From contig MNQS01000132.1 of the NCBI GenBank assembly GCA_001915545.1, positions 1-64,000 on the forward strand: a stretch of DNA of 64,000 nucleotides, in the 5' to 3' direction. The position numbers were made by a program, and so were the translations under genes. This DNA is from Bacteroides sp. 43_108. GTDB lineage: Bacteria; Bacteroidota; Bacteroidia; Bacteroidales; Bacteroidaceae. Positions within the stretch are counted from its first letter, which is position 1. Each line of letters starts with the position of its first letter. The notes beneath the pieces were generated by a model. That model was not told where the DNA came from and did not search any database. It was given only the letters and a program-made list of their open reading frames with translations. Positions 17,671 through 27,478 of this stretch are shown piece by piece.

Positions 17671-18948
17671 TTAAAGCGTGTTCATGGCCTGATCGAGGTC
17701 GGCAATGATGTCGTCGACATTTTCTATACCCACTGAAAGACGGATGAGGTCTGGAGCAATGCCGGCTTCGCGCAGCTGTTCGTCGGAAAGCTGACGGTGG
17801 GTGTGGCTTGCAGGATGGAGAACGCATGTGCGGGCGTCTGCAACATGTGTCACGATGCAGATGAAGTCAAGGCTGTCCATGAACTTTTCTGCTTCTTCGC
17901 GTGTACCCTTAAGTCCGAAAGCGATGACACCACAAGAACCGTTAGGCAAGTACTTCTGAGCCTTGGCGTAGTTGCGGTTGCTCTTGAGTCCGCAATAGTT
18001 CACCCATGCTACCTTCGGATTTGCCTCGAGCCATTCTGCAACCTTCTGCGCATTCTCGCAGTGGCGCGGAACACGGAGATGGAGCGTTTCGAGACCGAGG
18101 TTGAGAAGGAAGCAGTTCTGAGGCGAAGGTATAGAACCGAGATCGCGCATGAGCTGCGAAAGAATCTTTGAGATGTAGGCTGAACGTCCGAACTTCTTTG
18201 TATAGATAAGTCCGTGGTAAGACTCGTCAGGTGTGCAGAGACCAGGATATTTGTCGGCATGTGCTTCCCAATCGAAATTACCGCTGTCGACGATGGCACC
18301 ACCAACCTGTACGGCATGTCCGTCCATGTATTTTGTAGTGGAATGTGTGACGATGTCGCATCCCCACTCTATTGGTCGGCAGTTGATAGGTGTTGCAAAA
18401 GTGTTGTCGACAATCAAAGGTACACCGTGCTTGTGGGCAAGTTTGGCAAAACGCTCTATGTCGAGTACGTTGCCTCCAGGGTTGGAGATTGTTTCGCCAA
18501 ATACGCACTTGGTGTTAGGACGGAAAGCAGCCTCGATTTTCTCGTCGTCCCAGCTGTCATCGACGAATGTGCACTCGATGCCGAGCTTCTTCATCGTAAC
18601 GCCGAAGAGATTGAATGTGCCTCCGTAGATGGAATTGCATGCAATGAAGTGGTCGCCGGCCTCGCAGATGTTGAAAACTGCATAGAAATTGGCAGCCTGT
18701 CCAGAAGAAGTAAGTATGGCTCCAACACCGCCTTCGAGTGCATTGATCTTTGTAGCCACGGCATCATTGGTTGGATTGGACAGACGTGTATAGAAATAGC
18801 CTTCGTCCTCGAGGTCGAAGAGACGAGCCATTTCTTCACTTGTTGAATACTTGAAAGTTGTACTCTGATAAATAGGCAGAACACGCGGTTCGCCGTTCTT
18901 TGGAGTCCAGCCAGCCTGGACGCAAAGCGTTTCTAGATTTTTCTTCAT
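17671..18948 (-). CDS. metY: O-acetylhomoserine sulfhydrylase / aminocarboxypropyltransferase
   Basis: The 425-residue PLP enzyme makes homocysteine from O-acetylhomoserine and sulfide, in methionine biosynthesis. It is a Cys/Met-metabolism fold-type I enzyme: YTRLSNPTNDAVATKINALEGG near the N-terminus, SSGQAANFY, IVDNTFATP and the Schiff-base lysine in HSTTKYMDGH. The C-terminal RLSVGIENVDDIIADL is typical. The start is set at the ATG at 18948 (MKKNLETLC). The frame continues 52 codons upstream over the dnaG end, but that stretch is not homologous to the family. It follows dnaG by 65 bp. Confidence 0.93.
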   Translation of the reverse strand: MKKNLETLCVQAGWTPKNGEPRVLPIYQSTTFKYSTSEEMARLFDLEDEGYFYTRLSNPTNDAVATKINALEGGVGAILTSSGQAANFYAVFNICEAGDHFIACNSIYGGTFNLFGVTMKKLGIECTFVDDSWDDEKIEAAFRPNTKCVFGETISNPGGNVLDIERFAKLAHKHGVPLIVDNTFATPINCRPIEWGCDIVTHSTTKYMDGHAVQVGGAIVDSGNFDWEAHADKYPGLCTPDESYHGLIYTKKFGRSAYISKILSQLMRDLGSIPSPQNCFLLNLGLETLHLRVPRHCENAQKVAEWLEANPKVAWVNYCGLKSNRNYAKAQKYLPNGSCGVIAFGLKGTREEAEKFMDSLDFICIVTHVADARTCVLHPASHTHRQLSDEQLREAGIAPDLIRLSVGIENVDDIIADLDQAMNTL

Positions 18949-19013
18949 ATATGTTGTCTTACTTATATTCAGGCCATCAGGCGTCAGAGGCTTATGCCAC
19001 GGCGCCTCAGGCA

Positions 19014-21215
19014 TCATTTCAGCAGAACGCGGTCGCCGACATGGCGCGCCAGTTTCTGCTGTATATTTTTTATCATCATGTTTTTCTTCAATATTGCGGC
19101 GCACTTGTCCATATCTGCCAGTACGGCTGGGTCGCGCAAGGCTTCCTGGGTGCTCTTGAGCTCGGCATTGACTACTGCCAATTTATAATCGAACATCAGG
19201 TGGACAATGAGTGCATCGAGCTGTTCGCGCTCTGTAGGTACTTCCTGCTTGGCATAGAGCGAACTGAGCTGATAGCGTTCGCTGAGCATATCGGCGGCTG
19301 TACGGCTGACCTCGAGAGAAGGACTGCTGAGAAACATGCGAGACGGTTTGAAATCGACTTCAGACGAATGGTTGCGGGCTTCGTCGAGCATCTGTCTATA
19401 GAGCGGATGCTGAAGCTGAAGACCGTCGCCTTCGAGTTCCTGGCAAACATAGTCTACCACCTTGACCGACACAGCATTGCCTTCGGCGTCTTCGCCACTG
19501 ATTTCACATTCGCCGTAGCGAACGACGAGGGTCATAATAAGACCTTCAAGTTCGATAAAGCGGTTGTTGCGGAAATATTTACTGCTGTCTGCCGGGGTTT
19601 TCTGAGCTTCAAGATAGACCGGTTTTGGCTCTGCATCCGGCAAAGGCACTGAATCGGCTGGGGGCAAAGCTTCCGGAACTCCATTCTGAGGGGGATATGC
19701 CACATTCGGATATAAATCAGCAGGGATTTCTGTAGGCAATGGCGAGATTTCTGCAGGAGCATCACCTGCAACGGACGAAGGAACTGCATTTTCTGGAATC
19801 TGCTGAGGTGCAGATGAAGATGCGGCATCGGACGGAACAGAAGTCGGACGGCTGGCAGCGTCGCCACTTTCTTTCATGCGCTCCCGTTCACGTGCAAGGC
19901 GTTCCAATTCCTGCTTACGGATTTTCTCCGTTTCGTTCAGCAATATGCGTTCCTCGACATTAAGCATCTGCGATGTCTCACGGATATACACTGCACGCGT
20001 TATCTCTTCAGGAATAACAGCTATGCTCTTGACAATATCACTTATAAGCTGGGCACGCTTTATAGGGTCGCGTCCGGCTTCCTCCATAAGCAGATTTGTC
20101 TTGAAGATGATGAAGTCGGTCTGATGGGCATCTATGTATGCCTTGAAATCCTCGGAAGTATGCTTGCGCGCAAAACTGTCGGGGTCGTCGCCGTCGGGCA
20201 GAAGAAGAATCTTGACGTGCATTCCTTCGGCCAGAAGCATGTCGGTGCCTCGCAATGCGGCGTGAATGCCAGCACTGTCACCATCGTAAAGCAGAGTAAT
20301 ATTGGAGGTGAATCGGTGGAGCAGTTTTATCTGCGCCACATTCAGAGCCGTACCGGAGTTTGCCACGACATTTTCTATTCCGCACTGGTGCATGGATATA
20401 ACATCGGTATAACCTTCGACCATAAATACGCGGTCTTCCTTGGCTATAGCCTTCTTTGCCTGGAAAATGCCGTAGAGCTCACGGCTCTTATGGAATATAT
20501 CGGACTCGGGCGAGTTGATATACTTCTGGTTGACGCCCTTGGTGCGCGCATCGAGCACACGTCCGCCAAAGGCTACAATCTTTCCGCTGACGGCGAACCA
20601 TGGGAATATGGCTCTGTCGCGGTAGCGGTCTCTCAGGGTTCCGTCATCGCGTCGGAAAGCAAGACCTGTCTTCACAATAAAATCTTCGCGGAACCCTTTT
20701 TTCACAGCGGCCTTTGACATTGCGTCATAGGACGGAAGACAAAAGCCGAGTTTGAATTTCTCTATGATGTCGTCGCGGAAACCTCGAGTGCGGAAATAGG
20801 CAAGACCAATACTGCGCCCATCATCGGTAGACATCATTGTATCGTGGAAATAGTTGCTTGCCCACTCATTGACGGCAAACATACTTTCGCGTTCATTCTG
20901 CTGCAGACGCTCTTCATCGGTAAGCTGACGATCTTCGACTTCGATGCCGTATTTCTTGGCAAGAAATTTAAGGGCTTCGTAATATGACAACTGTTCCTCT
21001 TCCATAATGAAATGGACCACGTTGCCACCCTTTCCACAGCTGAAACACTTGCAAAGGCCTTTCGAAGGGGAGACATAAAAAGAAGGCGTCTTGTCGTCAT
21101 GAAAAGGACACAATCCCTTGTAGCTGGCACCGGCTCGCCTAAGCGTTACATACCCCGACACAACATCTACAATGTCAGCAGCATCAATGATTCTATCTAT
21201 TGTCGACTGATCCAT
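19014..21215 (-). CDS. dnaG: DNA primase DnaG
   Basis: The 733-residue primase makes RNA primers at the replication fork. The N-terminal CHC2 zinc ribbon has Cys36, His39, Cys57 and Cys60. The catalytic core follows, with RYRDRAIFPW and FGGRVLDARTKG, then the TOPRIM elements MVEGYTDVISMHQ and LLYDGDSAG. The C-terminal ~150 residues are the DnaB-interacting region. Between core and C-terminal domain (about residues 450-550) there is an unusually long Pro/Ala/Ser-rich low-complexity linker, which accounts for the above-average length. The gene begins 85 bp after folE on the same strand, behind a terminator. Confidence 0.96.
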   Translation of the reverse strand: MDQSTIDRIIDAADIVDVVSGYVTLRRAGASYKGLCPFHDDKTPSFYVSPSKGLCKCFSCGKGGNVVHFIMEEEQLSYYEALKFLAKKYGIEVEDRQLTDEERLQQNERESMFAVNEWASNYFHDTMMSTDDGRSIGLAYFRTRGFRDDIIEKFKLGFCLPSYDAMSKAAVKKGFREDFIVKTGLAFRRDDGTLRDRYRDRAIFPWFAVSGKIVAFGGRVLDARTKGVNQKYINSPESDIFHKSRELYGIFQAKKAIAKEDRVFMVEGYTDVISMHQCGIENVVANSGTALNVAQIKLLHRFTSNITLLYDGDSAGIHAALRGTDMLLAEGMHVKILLLPDGDDPDSFARKHTSEDFKAYIDAHQTDFIIFKTNLLMEEAGRDPIKRAQLISDIVKSIAVIPEEITRAVYIRETSQMLNVEERILLNETEKIRKQELERLARERERMKESGDAASRPTSVPSDAASSSAPQQIPENAVPSSVAGDAPAEISPLPTEIPADLYPNVAYPPQNGVPEALPPADSVPLPDAEPKPVYLEAQKTPADSSKYFRNNRFIELEGLIMTLVVRYGECEISGEDAEGNAVSVKVVDYVCQELEGDGLQLQHPLYRQMLDEARNHSSEVDFKPSRMFLSSPSLEVSRTAADMLSERYQLSSLYAKQEVPTEREQLDALIVHLMFDYKLAVVNAELKSTQEALRDPAVLADMDKCAAILKKNMMIKNIQQKLARHVGDRVLLK

Positions 21216-21234
21216 ATGTCCTTTACATCAAACA

Positions 21235-21283
21235 TAAAAAAATGAAGCATCACCGCACCTGCGAATGCAGTAACTATGATGCT
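21235..21283 (-). terminator. Terminator between folE and dnaG
   Basis: AGCATCA (21246-21252) pairs with TGATGCT (21277-21283), enclosing an inner CTGC/GCAG stem. On the minus strand it is followed by TCATTTTTTTATG. It would end folE transcription immediately before dnaG. Confidence 0.75.
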
Positions 21284-21299
21284 ATATAATAACCGCTTA

Positions 21300-21872
21300 T
21301 CAACGTTCAAACTCTACACGGCTGAAGAAATCGCGCCGTGTTTCTGCGTCACAGAACTTGCCTGAATAATCGGCAGTAGTGGTCAAAGAGTCCGGCTTTT
21401 CCACTCCACGCATCTGCATGCACATGTGGTGAGCCTCAACGACAACCATCACGCCCAGCGGATTGAGGGCCTTTTCGATGGCTTCGCGTATCTGCATAGT
21501 CATACGCTCCTGCACCTGCAAGCGGTGTGAAAAGATATCAACCACGCGGGCAATCTTGCTCAGTCCTGTAATATATCCATTTGGAATATATGCCACGTGC
21601 GCCTTGCCGTAAAACGGAAGCATGTGATGCTCACAGAGCGAATAGAAGATTATATCCTTAACAATAACCATGCTGGAATAGTCCTCTTTGAACTTGGCAG
21701 AATTCAAGACTTCAACAGGATCCATGGAATATCCCCGTGTAAACTCAAGCATGGCTTTTGCCACACGTTCAGGGGTTTTCACCAATCCTTCGCGTTCAAC
21801 GTCTTCGCCGATCACTTCCAACTGCCGTCTGCAGCAAGCTTTCAGTTCTTCAATCTTAGCATCATATTCCAT
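21300..21872 (-). CDS. folE: GTP cyclohydrolase I
   Basis: The 190-residue enzyme converts GTP to 7,8-dihydroneopterin triphosphate, the first step of tetrahydrofolate synthesis. Zinc and catalytic residues are present: Cys and His in LCEHHMLPF, the [13 protein letters not shown] signature and the His/Cys pair in [11 protein letters not shown]. Length is normal. It follows the SPOR-domain gene by about 80 bp on the same strand, a neighbourhood (DUF1599, BT_3928 family, tpiA, SPOR, folE) that I recall as common in Bacteroidales. Confidence 0.97.
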   Translation of the reverse strand: MEYDAKIEELKACCRRQLEVIGEDVEREGLVKTPERVAKAMLEFTRGYSMDPVEVLNSAKFKEDYSSMVIVKDIIFYSLCEHHMLPFYGKAHVAYIPNGYITGLSKIARVVDIFSHRLQVQERMTMQIREAIEKALNPLGVMVVVEAHHMCMQMRGVEKPDSLTTTADYSGKFCDAETRRDFFSRVEFER

Positions 21873-21951
21873 TATTCAAAAATTTCTTATAACACATATC
21901 TGCAGTGTCAAAAATACCTTTCTACACAGATATACAATTAAAACCTAAACA

Positions 21952-22455
21952 TCACTGATATACGAATATTTCGCTTCTTACAATCATTGCACCGGAGCCC
22001 AAATTTGCCTCACGCATCTTGGCAAGGTACTCAACAGCATCCTGTCTGGACACAAAATCGCCCACACGGCAACGCCAATGCGGTGATTCGAATGAAGTGT
22101 AAGCCTCCAATTCCGGGAAAATGCTTGTCACCTTGTTTCCGGCATTCATAGCCTTGGTCTGGTCAATACGCTGGCTTCCTCCCCAATAAACCTGAATTCT
22201 ATAACCGCGGGCCTTTACCTTCTTGCCCGACTGGATTCCTGGCTGCACGTTCGAGGTTTCAGCATCAGTGCTTTGTGTTGAAACTTCAGGAAGTCCCAGG
22301 CCGTTTATTATGTTCGTAAGCCTTTGATCCTGATTGATTGTCACTGTACCCTTCCCTTTCACAGGCTCTTGTACACGCTCGATAAAACCGGTTTGCGCAA
22401 AAGCTGATGCTGCAGGAGCCGCTATCAGCACAAGCATCAAGAAACGTCTAAACAT
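21952..22455 (-). CDS. SPOR-domain periplasmic protein
   Basis: This 167-residue protein has a signal peptide (cleavage after AFA) and a C-terminal SPOR domain (about residues 85-165: YRIQVYWGGSQ, then WRCRVGDFVSRQDAVEYLAKM). SPOR domains bind glycan strands lacking stem peptides at septal peptidoglycan. The start is set at the ATG at 22455 (MFRRFLMLVL), because upstream codons cross the tpiA terminator and are not signal-like. The gene lies immediately behind that terminator, so it needs either read-through or its own promoter. Confidence 0.8.
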   Translation of the reverse strand: MFRRFLMLVLIAAPAASAFAQTGFIERVQEPVKGKGTVTINQDQRLTNIINGLGLPEVSTQSTDAETSNVQPGIQSGKKVKARGYRIQVYWGGSQRIDQTKAMNAGNKVTSIFPELEAYTSFESPHWRCRVGDFVSRQDAVEYLAKMREANLGSGAMIVRSEIFVYQ

Positions 22456-22477
22456 ATATCTGAAAAATAACATTGTG

Positions 22478-22533
22478 GAAAAACAAAAAGAAGGACAATG
22501 CCTGCCGCGAAACACGGCAGGCCCTTGTCCTCA
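22478..22533 (-). terminator. Strong terminator downstream of tpiA
   Basis: On the minus strand GCCTGCCG pairs with CGGCAGGC (22522-22515 with 22507-22500), extended by GGACAA/TTGTCC, and is followed by TTCTTTTTGTTTTT (22492-22479). The U-tract ends only 23 bp before the SPOR gene start. Confidence 0.9.
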
Positions 22534-22559
22534 AATGGTATGACGCATAAATGTATCAA

Positions 22560-23318
22560 TTATTTCCATGCGTCGATAATGCCCTTGAAGTCAGCAGCTT
22601 TCAAAGAAGCACCGCCAATGAGTCCACCGTCGATGTCTGCCTTTGCGAAAAGCTCAGGAGCATTTGAAGCCTTGCAAGAACCACCATAAAGAATTGAAGT
22701 GTTCTCAGCAACCTCAGCACCGTACTTCTCAGCAATGCAAGAACGGATGTATGCGTGTATTTCTTCAGCCTGCTCAGCAGTAGCAGTCTTACCTGTACCG
22801 ATAGCCCAGATTGGTTCGTAAGCAACGATGATTTTGCTGAAGTCCTCAGCTGAAAGGTTGAATACAGATCCTTCGAGCTCAGCCTTAACAACTTCGTTCT
22901 GCTTGTTAGCCTCACGCTCCTCAAGGCTCTCGCCGATACAGAAAATAACCTTCAGTCCGTTAGCAAGTGCAAGCTGAACTTTCTCCTTCAGGATTTCTGG
23001 AGTTTCCTTGTAGTATTCACGACGCTCAGAGTGGCCGAGAATTACGTACTGTGCACCTGTAGACTTAACCATCTCTGCAGAAACTTCACCAGTGAAAGCA
23101 CCCTTAGCCTTGTCTGCACAGTTTTCAGCACCAAGACCGATAACGTTCTGGTCGAGAACCTGTGCTACAGAAGCAAGGTGTATGAACGGAGTGCAGATTA
23201 TAACATCACAATTTGGTTTGTCAGCTGCAAGAGCCTCGTTGAGTTCCTTTGCAAGTGCAACACCTTCCTGAAGATTAAGATTCATCTTCCAGTTACCTGC
23301 TACGATTTTCTTTCTCAT
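22560..23318 (-). CDS. tpiA: Triose-phosphate isomerase
   Basis: The 252-residue TIM-barrel enzyme interconverts dihydroxyacetone phosphate and glyceraldehyde 3-phosphate in glycolysis. Active-site residues are in place: Lys in GNWKMN, His in ILGHSERR, Glu in [15 protein letters not shown] and the phosphate-binding YGGSCKASN. Length is normal. Its ATG overlaps the end of the BT_3928-family gene by 4 nt, indicating translational coupling. The gene is followed by a strong terminator. Confidence 0.98.
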   Translation of the reverse strand: MRKKIVAGNWKMNLNLQEGVALAKELNEALAADKPNCDVIICTPFIHLASVAQVLDQNVIGLGAENCADKAKGAFTGEVSAEMVKSTGAQYVILGHSERREYYKETPEILKEKVQLALANGLKVIFCIGESLEEREANKQNEVVKAELEGSVFNLSAEDFSKIIVAYEPIWAIGTGKTATAEQAEEIHAYIRSCIAEKYGAEVAENTSILYGGSCKASNAPELFAKADIDGGLIGGASLKAADFKGIIDAWK

Positions 23319-24676
23319 TTTTCTTTATTTTTAGAGTTAAACGTATTGTGGATATTTTTCTCTATTTCATCAAGATTCAATTCTTCAGTCTTTCTTTTCA
23401 TTCGCCTGTAGAACGACCATCCCATTGCCATTCTGTCCAACAGCGTCAGGACGAAGAGCGGAACAAAAAACAGCATCAGCACATAAGCCAATTTGCGCTC
23501 CAGCGGTACATAATGGATTTTCCCTGCAGGAATATCTTCCAATCTGCCATTAAGTTCGTACTCGTCAGGAAGGTCAAAACTGCTCCATTTATTCACGATG
23601 ACACCGTTCCTCATCAGAACCAATCCCGGATTGGACCGTACTATGGTTTTCAGAGTCAGCTCGTCGCTCCGCAAAAATCCATATTCAGCACCGGTATGTT
23701 CAACCCAATACTGTCGGTCGGTCGAGTCTGAAGCAGTAAGGCAATAAAAAGCATATCCTTTTTCAACTGCATAGTCGTAGGCCTCATTGATAAGATCGAC
23801 ATTGCTGTCGTCGGCATTTTTCAGATTCGGAGAAATAAGAAGGAACGTGTATCCCTCATCTTCCAATATCATTTCCGACAAATCGAAATCAGACTGCGGA
23901 TCCTCCATATACAGGTTCTGCACATCAGGCACTCCCCCAGCCTTTACAAGCTTTCGGGTTGTCTCCACATAAGTCCATGTGCTGTCCGGATCGTCATCCT
24001 CAGGAAGGAGTTCGAGCCTTTCACCATTGCGTTCATAAACGATACGCGCCTCGTACACCGGCATCAGACTGTCGGGAAGCTCTACAGCTTCTCTTATGTT
24101 TGCTCCGATATGGAACGGCCGGTAATCTATGAACGGAAGGTTGCGTATGCAAGCCACCGAAAATCCCAGTACGAAAACGACTGCGTACAGAGAAACCAGC
24201 CATGCAAAATTCGAGCTCACGAACTCAACCTGATGTTCGGGCTTACGTACTAACACGACAGCAGCTCCAAGAAGAACTATATTCTTAAGCAGTGTCTCAA
24301 AGTTTGTCAGCACAATTGCATCGCCGAAACAACCGCAATCCTTAACAGGATCGTAGATGTAGATATATACCGTCAGCAGAGTCATGAACGACATGAAAAA
24401 CAGCACCAGCTTCGAGATGGCACTTCTGCTTATGCCGAACAGCAGGTATATACCCATCGTGAATTCTACCATGGCCACAACTACAGCCATAGCAAACACT
24501 AGGAAGTTCGGAATGTCTGCAAAGCCGAAAGCAGTCAGATAGTCCTGAAGCTTATAAGCTGTTCCATACGGATCATTGGCTTTGACAAAACCGGAAAATA
24601 TGAACGTAGCGGCAAGTATCATACGGCAAACGTTGACAATCGCCCTAACAAGAATATTTCTGATTTTACCGCTCAT
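23315..24676 (-). CDS. BT_3928-family membrane protein with DoxX/MauE-like domain
   Basis: This 453-residue inner-membrane protein has an N-terminal four-helix DoxX/MauE-like module (about residues 10-150) containing a DCGCFGD motif between helices 3 and 4. A further helix (about 160-180) leads to a soluble periplasmic or cytosolic stretch with a thioredoxin-like appearance (about 270-395), and a final helix lies near residue 410. I recognise it as the BT_3928 family of Bacteroidales, of unknown function. The DoxX/MauE resemblance suggests a role in thiol or quinone redox chemistry. The likely start is the ATG at 24676 rather than the TTG at 24682. It sits between DUF1599 and tpiA in one operon. 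Confidence 0.8.
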   Translation of the reverse strand: MSGKIRNILVRAIVNVCRMILAATFIFSGFVKANDPYGTAYKLQDYLTAFGFADIPNFLVFAMAVVVAMVEFTMGIYLLFGISRSAISKLVLFFMSFMTLLTVYIYIYDPVKDCGCFGDAIVLTNFETLLKNIVLLGAAVVLVRKPEHQVEFVSSNFAWLVSLYAVVFVLGFSVACIRNLPFIDYRPFHIGANIREAVELPDSLMPVYEARIVYERNGERLELLPEDDDPDSTWTYVETTRKLVKAGGVPDVQNLYMEDPQSDFDLSEMILEDEGYTFLLISPNLKNADDSNVDLINEAYDYAVEKGYAFYCLTASDSTDRQYWVEHTGAEYGFLRSDELTLKTIVRSNPGLVLMRNGVIVNKWSSFDLPDEYELNGRLEDIPAGKIHYVPLERKLAYVLMLFFVPLFVLTLLDRMAMGWSFYRRMKRKTEELNLDEIEKNIHNTFNSKNKEK

Positions 24677-24691
24677 AACCAAACACTCCGT

Positions 24692-25288
24692 TTACTGCTG
24701 AACGCCGGCTGCATCATTATCGTCTCCGAACTCCAACTTTATAAGTCCGAAGACAGAATAATTTATCATATCCATGTAATTGGCATCTATACCCTCAGAA
24801 ACGAGAGTCTTTCCGCCATTACCTTCAATCTGCTTTGTTCTGTAAATCTTCATAAGGATAAGATCCGTGTACGAACTTACACGCATCGCCCGCCATGCTT
24901 CATCGTAATCATGATTCTTACGAAGCATCAGTTCCAATGCTTTCTGCGCATACTTGTCATAATTGGCAAGCGCCTCCTCGTCGGTCATATCCTCACGTTC
25001 CGCATAACCGAACTCAAGCTGTATAAGTCCGATTATACCGTAGTTCACGATGGCCATGAATTCAGGATATATGCCTTCACCCACCAGCGATACCCCCTTG
25101 ACCTCAAGGCTTCTGATGCGATTGGCCTTAATGAGTATCTGGTCTGTCACAGATATCGGACGCATTATTCTCCAAGCACATCCGTAGTCATGAAGCTTCT
25201 TGGAAAATGTATCGCGACATTTTGCCATTATCAGCTTGAACTGCTCTTCCGTATCCTCACAAATCATCTTTTTATCCGAAACCTTCAT
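24692..25288 (-). CDS. DUF1599-family protein
   Basis: The 198-residue protein contains two copies of the DUF1599 (nucleotide-modification-associated) motif: KKLHDYGCAWRIMRP at about residue 31 and RKNHDYDEAWRAMRV at about residue 142, each followed by a related stretch (VGEGIYPEF and VSEGIDANY). The paired HDYG/HDYD motifs are typical of the family, whose biochemical role is not established. A -7-like TAACTTTG (25318-25311) lies just upstream. It is the first gene of the DUF1599 - BT_3928 - tpiA unit. Confidence 0.8.
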   Translation of the reverse strand: MKVSDKKMICEDTEEQFKLIMAKCRDTFSKKLHDYGCAWRIMRPISVTDQILIKANRIRSLEVKGVSLVGEGIYPEFMAIVNYGIIGLIQLEFGYAEREDMTDEEALANYDKYAQKALELMLRKNHDYDEAWRAMRVSSYTDLILMKIYRTKQIEGNGGKTLVSEGIDANYMDMINYSVFGLIKLEFGDDNDAAGVQQ

Positions 25289-25344
25289 TTATGCCAATTT
25301 AATACACTCACAAAGTTAATACTTTTTATCGTCCTAAAGAGCAG

Positions 25345-25392
25345 GCTGACGAAAAAACTGAACAAAAATGGCCCGACTTACATAGCCGGGCC
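25345..25392 (-). terminator. Terminator of the M23 peptidase gene
   Basis: GGCCCG (25370-25375) pairs with CGGGCC (25387-25392). On the minus strand it is followed by ATTTTTGTTCAGTTTTTTC. It lies 34 bp after the stop codon at 25426. Confidence 0.85.
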
Positions 25393-25425
25393 TATATGTG
25401 AACGTCAAAACACTGCCATTATCCA

Positions 25426-26403
25426 TCAAGAACATCTGATAACCTGTCCCTTGCGTATAATAGACTTAGGACTGAGATTATTCAGTTCGCACAATTTCTT
25501 CACGGTAGTTCCCTGCTTGCGCGCAATTGTATACAAACTGTCACCGCTCTTGACTCTATATGTTCTTCTAGAGTTTCCTGAAGATTTTTTCTTTGAAACA
25601 ACTGTCTTAGTTTCAGGCTTTACAGCAGTTGAAGCCTCAACTTTTTCAGCTTCTTTCACCTCTTCGGCAGAAGCGTATTTATCTTCTGAAGCCACTTCCA
25701 GCGAAGCCCAGTCTCCACGCTTCATTTCACCGAGTTTCGAAACGTAGAAATCGCCTGTTACGTCCTGATTTTCAAAATCAAACAACAATGCAGGATTTAT
25801 AGGAGCCCCCAAAAGACGTGTTTCAAAATGCAGGTGGGAACCATTAGAACGTCCTGTATTTCCACCCAGACCGATAACTTCTCCAGCCTTGACAATCTGA
25901 TTTTCCTTAACAAGTTGCTTGCTCAAATGGCCGTAAAGAGTCTCAAGTCCGTTAGGATGACGAATTACGACATAGTAACCATATCCTCTACGCTCGTACT
26001 TCACCATTCTAACCTTTCCGTCAAAAGCTGCCACAATGGTATCTCCGGTATAAACCTTTATATCTAGTCCTTCATGGATTCTTCTCCATCTATATCCGAA
26101 TTTCGAAGTGATTTTACGGCTTGGTGTCGGCATGCAGAAACCTCTAAGGTCAATCTTGAAGTTTGCTCCGACCCTTCCTTCAACGCCTCGAAGAGAGTTA
26201 TTTTCCCAATTAGAATATATGTATGACGCAGGATTATTAAGATCTTCTTTCTCTATGAGATTCTTAAGCTTGATGTTTTCAACATCCTTCATTCGTCTAT
26301 CCGACGGAGCCTGTCGCGAAATCAAGTCCTGTGCCGTTGCTCCTGTGGCCAATACGATAAGCATGGCCGTACCTATTGTTCTTTTGATTGTTTTGAAATT
26401 CAC
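25426..26403 (-). CDS. Secreted M23 metallopeptidase with LysM domain
   Basis: The 325-residue protein has a signal peptide (1-24, cleavage after ATA), an M23 (LytM/lysostaphin-like) domain with zinc ligands His110 and Asp114 (HEGLDIK) and His190/His192 (HLHFE), and a C-terminal LysM repeat (about 282-325) that binds peptidoglycan. A K/E/T/S-rich linker joins the two. It probably hydrolyses peptide cross-links during cell-wall growth, since all metal ligands are intact. It is a single-gene unit with its own terminator. Confidence 0.92.
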   Translation of the reverse strand: MNFKTIKRTIGTAMLIVLATGATAQDLISRQAPSDRRMKDVENIKLKNLIEKEDLNNPASYIYSNWENNSLRGVEGRVGANFKIDLRGFCMPTPSRKITSKFGYRWRRIHEGLDIKVYTGDTIVAAFDGKVRMVKYERRGYGYYVVIRHPNGLETLYGHLSKQLVKENQIVKAGEVIGLGGNTGRSNGSHLHFETRLLGAPINPALLFDFENQDVTGDFYVSKLGEMKRGDWASLEVASEDKYASAEEVKEAEKVEASTAVKPETKTVVSKKKSSGNSRRTYRVKSGDSLYTIARKQGTTVKKLCELNNLSPKSIIRKGQVIRCS

Positions 26404-26452
26404 GGGTTTTGTCAGTTTTTTGTTCTCTCTTCACGAGGGAATAGGGGAGGTA

Positions 26453-26914
26453 TCAAAATTCATCGCTGGCGTAAAGATACTGCGCCGTTGCAGGTGTATA
26501 ATCAAAAATCTCCTCAGGTTTGAAAAATCTCTTTAACTCAATCTCAGCTGTTTCTCTCGAGTCCGACGCATGTATGATATTTTCCTGGAAGCTCATACTG
26601 AAATCACCTCTTATTGTACCAGGAGCAGCCTTGCGCCCCGTGGTCGAACCAGTCATAAGTCTCACAGTCTCAACTGCATCAACGCCTTCGTAGCAGCAGC
26701 AGATGACCGGACACACCATCATAGAATCTTTCACCCTCTGGAAGAACGGCTTGTCCGCCAGATGAGAATAATGTTCACTCAGCAGCGCATCATCGAGCTG
26801 CATCATCTTCATACCTGCAAGGCGCAAACCCTTGCGTTCAAATCTGGCTGTCACCTCGCCGACCAAGGCACGCTGTACGGCACACGGCTTGAGGATGACC
26901 AATGTCTTCTCCAT
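26453..26914 (-). CDS. ndk: Nucleoside diphosphate kinase
   Basis: The 153-residue enzyme transfers the gamma phosphate between nucleoside triphosphates and diphosphates. The phospho-carrier is His115 in NIIHASDS, and TGSTTGRKAAPGTIRGDF is the family signature region. Start choice is the ATG at 26914 (MEKTLVILKP), with 26917 equally possible. The 12 upstream codons in frame are unrelated to the family. A near-perfect promoter lies at 26964-26995. Confidence 0.95.
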   Translation of the reverse strand: MEKTLVILKPCAVQRALVGEVTARFERKGLRLAGMKMMQLDDALLSEHYSHLADKPFFQRVKDSMMVCPVICCCYEGVDAVETVRLMTGSTTGRKAAPGTIRGDFSMSFQENIIHASDSRETAEIELKRFFKPEEIFDYTPATAQYLYASDEF

Positions 26915-26963
26915 CATAGAATAAAAAGAATTTATCAACGAGTGTGTTTTCAATCACCAATTG

Positions 26964-26995
26964 CAAACTTAGTTATTTTTTTGGAGGCATGCAAA
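26964..26995 (-). promoter_or_regulatory. -33/-7 promoter of ndk
   Basis: TTTG (26995-26992), a 20-nt spacer and TAAGTTTG (26971-26964) match the Bacteroidota consensus fully. Initiation near 26957 gives a short leader of about 40 nt. Confidence 0.75.
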
Positions 26996-27411
26996 CCGAC
27001 CCGATTCATTTTAGCATTTGTTCACAACCGCTCGGATTTTTTCAGTTCGATTTCGATATAATCCATTATAAATAAGCATTATTCACAAGAAAATCGTGAA
27101 CATTCGAAATATCTTGACAAAAGTCAACTACGAAAACGAGCCACAATCAGACAAGAAAAAATAGCCACCGGCACATCTGTCACAGACATCACGTTCAAAG
27201 AATACAACACCGCAACATTACAGCACATCATCCCAAGCAGTTCAGTCAGATCAGCATTTAAGAATCAAGAAACGCCACAACCGGTTAACTATAAAATAAA
27301 TTGCGAGGGCTCGAAAATAAATTTTCAGGCGCTCGCAAATAAAAAGATGAGCCCTCGCGATATCGAAATCGGCAGAGCACACAGACTGATTAACTTTAAT
27401 TAGCATTTACA
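26996..27411. other. Intergenic region, no gene
   Basis: The region between the divergent ndk and nigD-like genes carries the 56-bp palindromic repeat at 27303-27358 and otherwise plain AT-rich sequence. No open frame with coding character was seen. Confidence 0.5.
27303..27358. repeat. 56-bp palindromic dispersed repeat, copy 1
   Basis: GCGAGGGCTC (27303-27312) and GAGCCCTCGC (27349-27358) are exact inverted arms around 36 nt, with an internal GCTCGC at 27331-27336. The copy at 48811-48866 has the same arms, the same spacing and the same internal hexamer in the opposite orientation. Confidence 0.85.
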
Positions 27412-27428
27412 GATGCAAGGTTATGCAA
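27412..27428 (+). promoter_or_regulatory. Shared motif GATGCAAGGTTATGCAA
   Basis: The motif lies 50 bp upstream of the nigD-like start, and a near-identical copy lies 74 bp upstream of the DUF4840 gene (28241-28256). It could be the start region or the operator recognised by the ECF sigma factor encoded downstream. That link is inferred only. Confidence 0.4.
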
Positions 27429-27478
27429 ATCCCTCATTTAAATATTACACAGTATTTAAACTAAAACATAACTATTTT

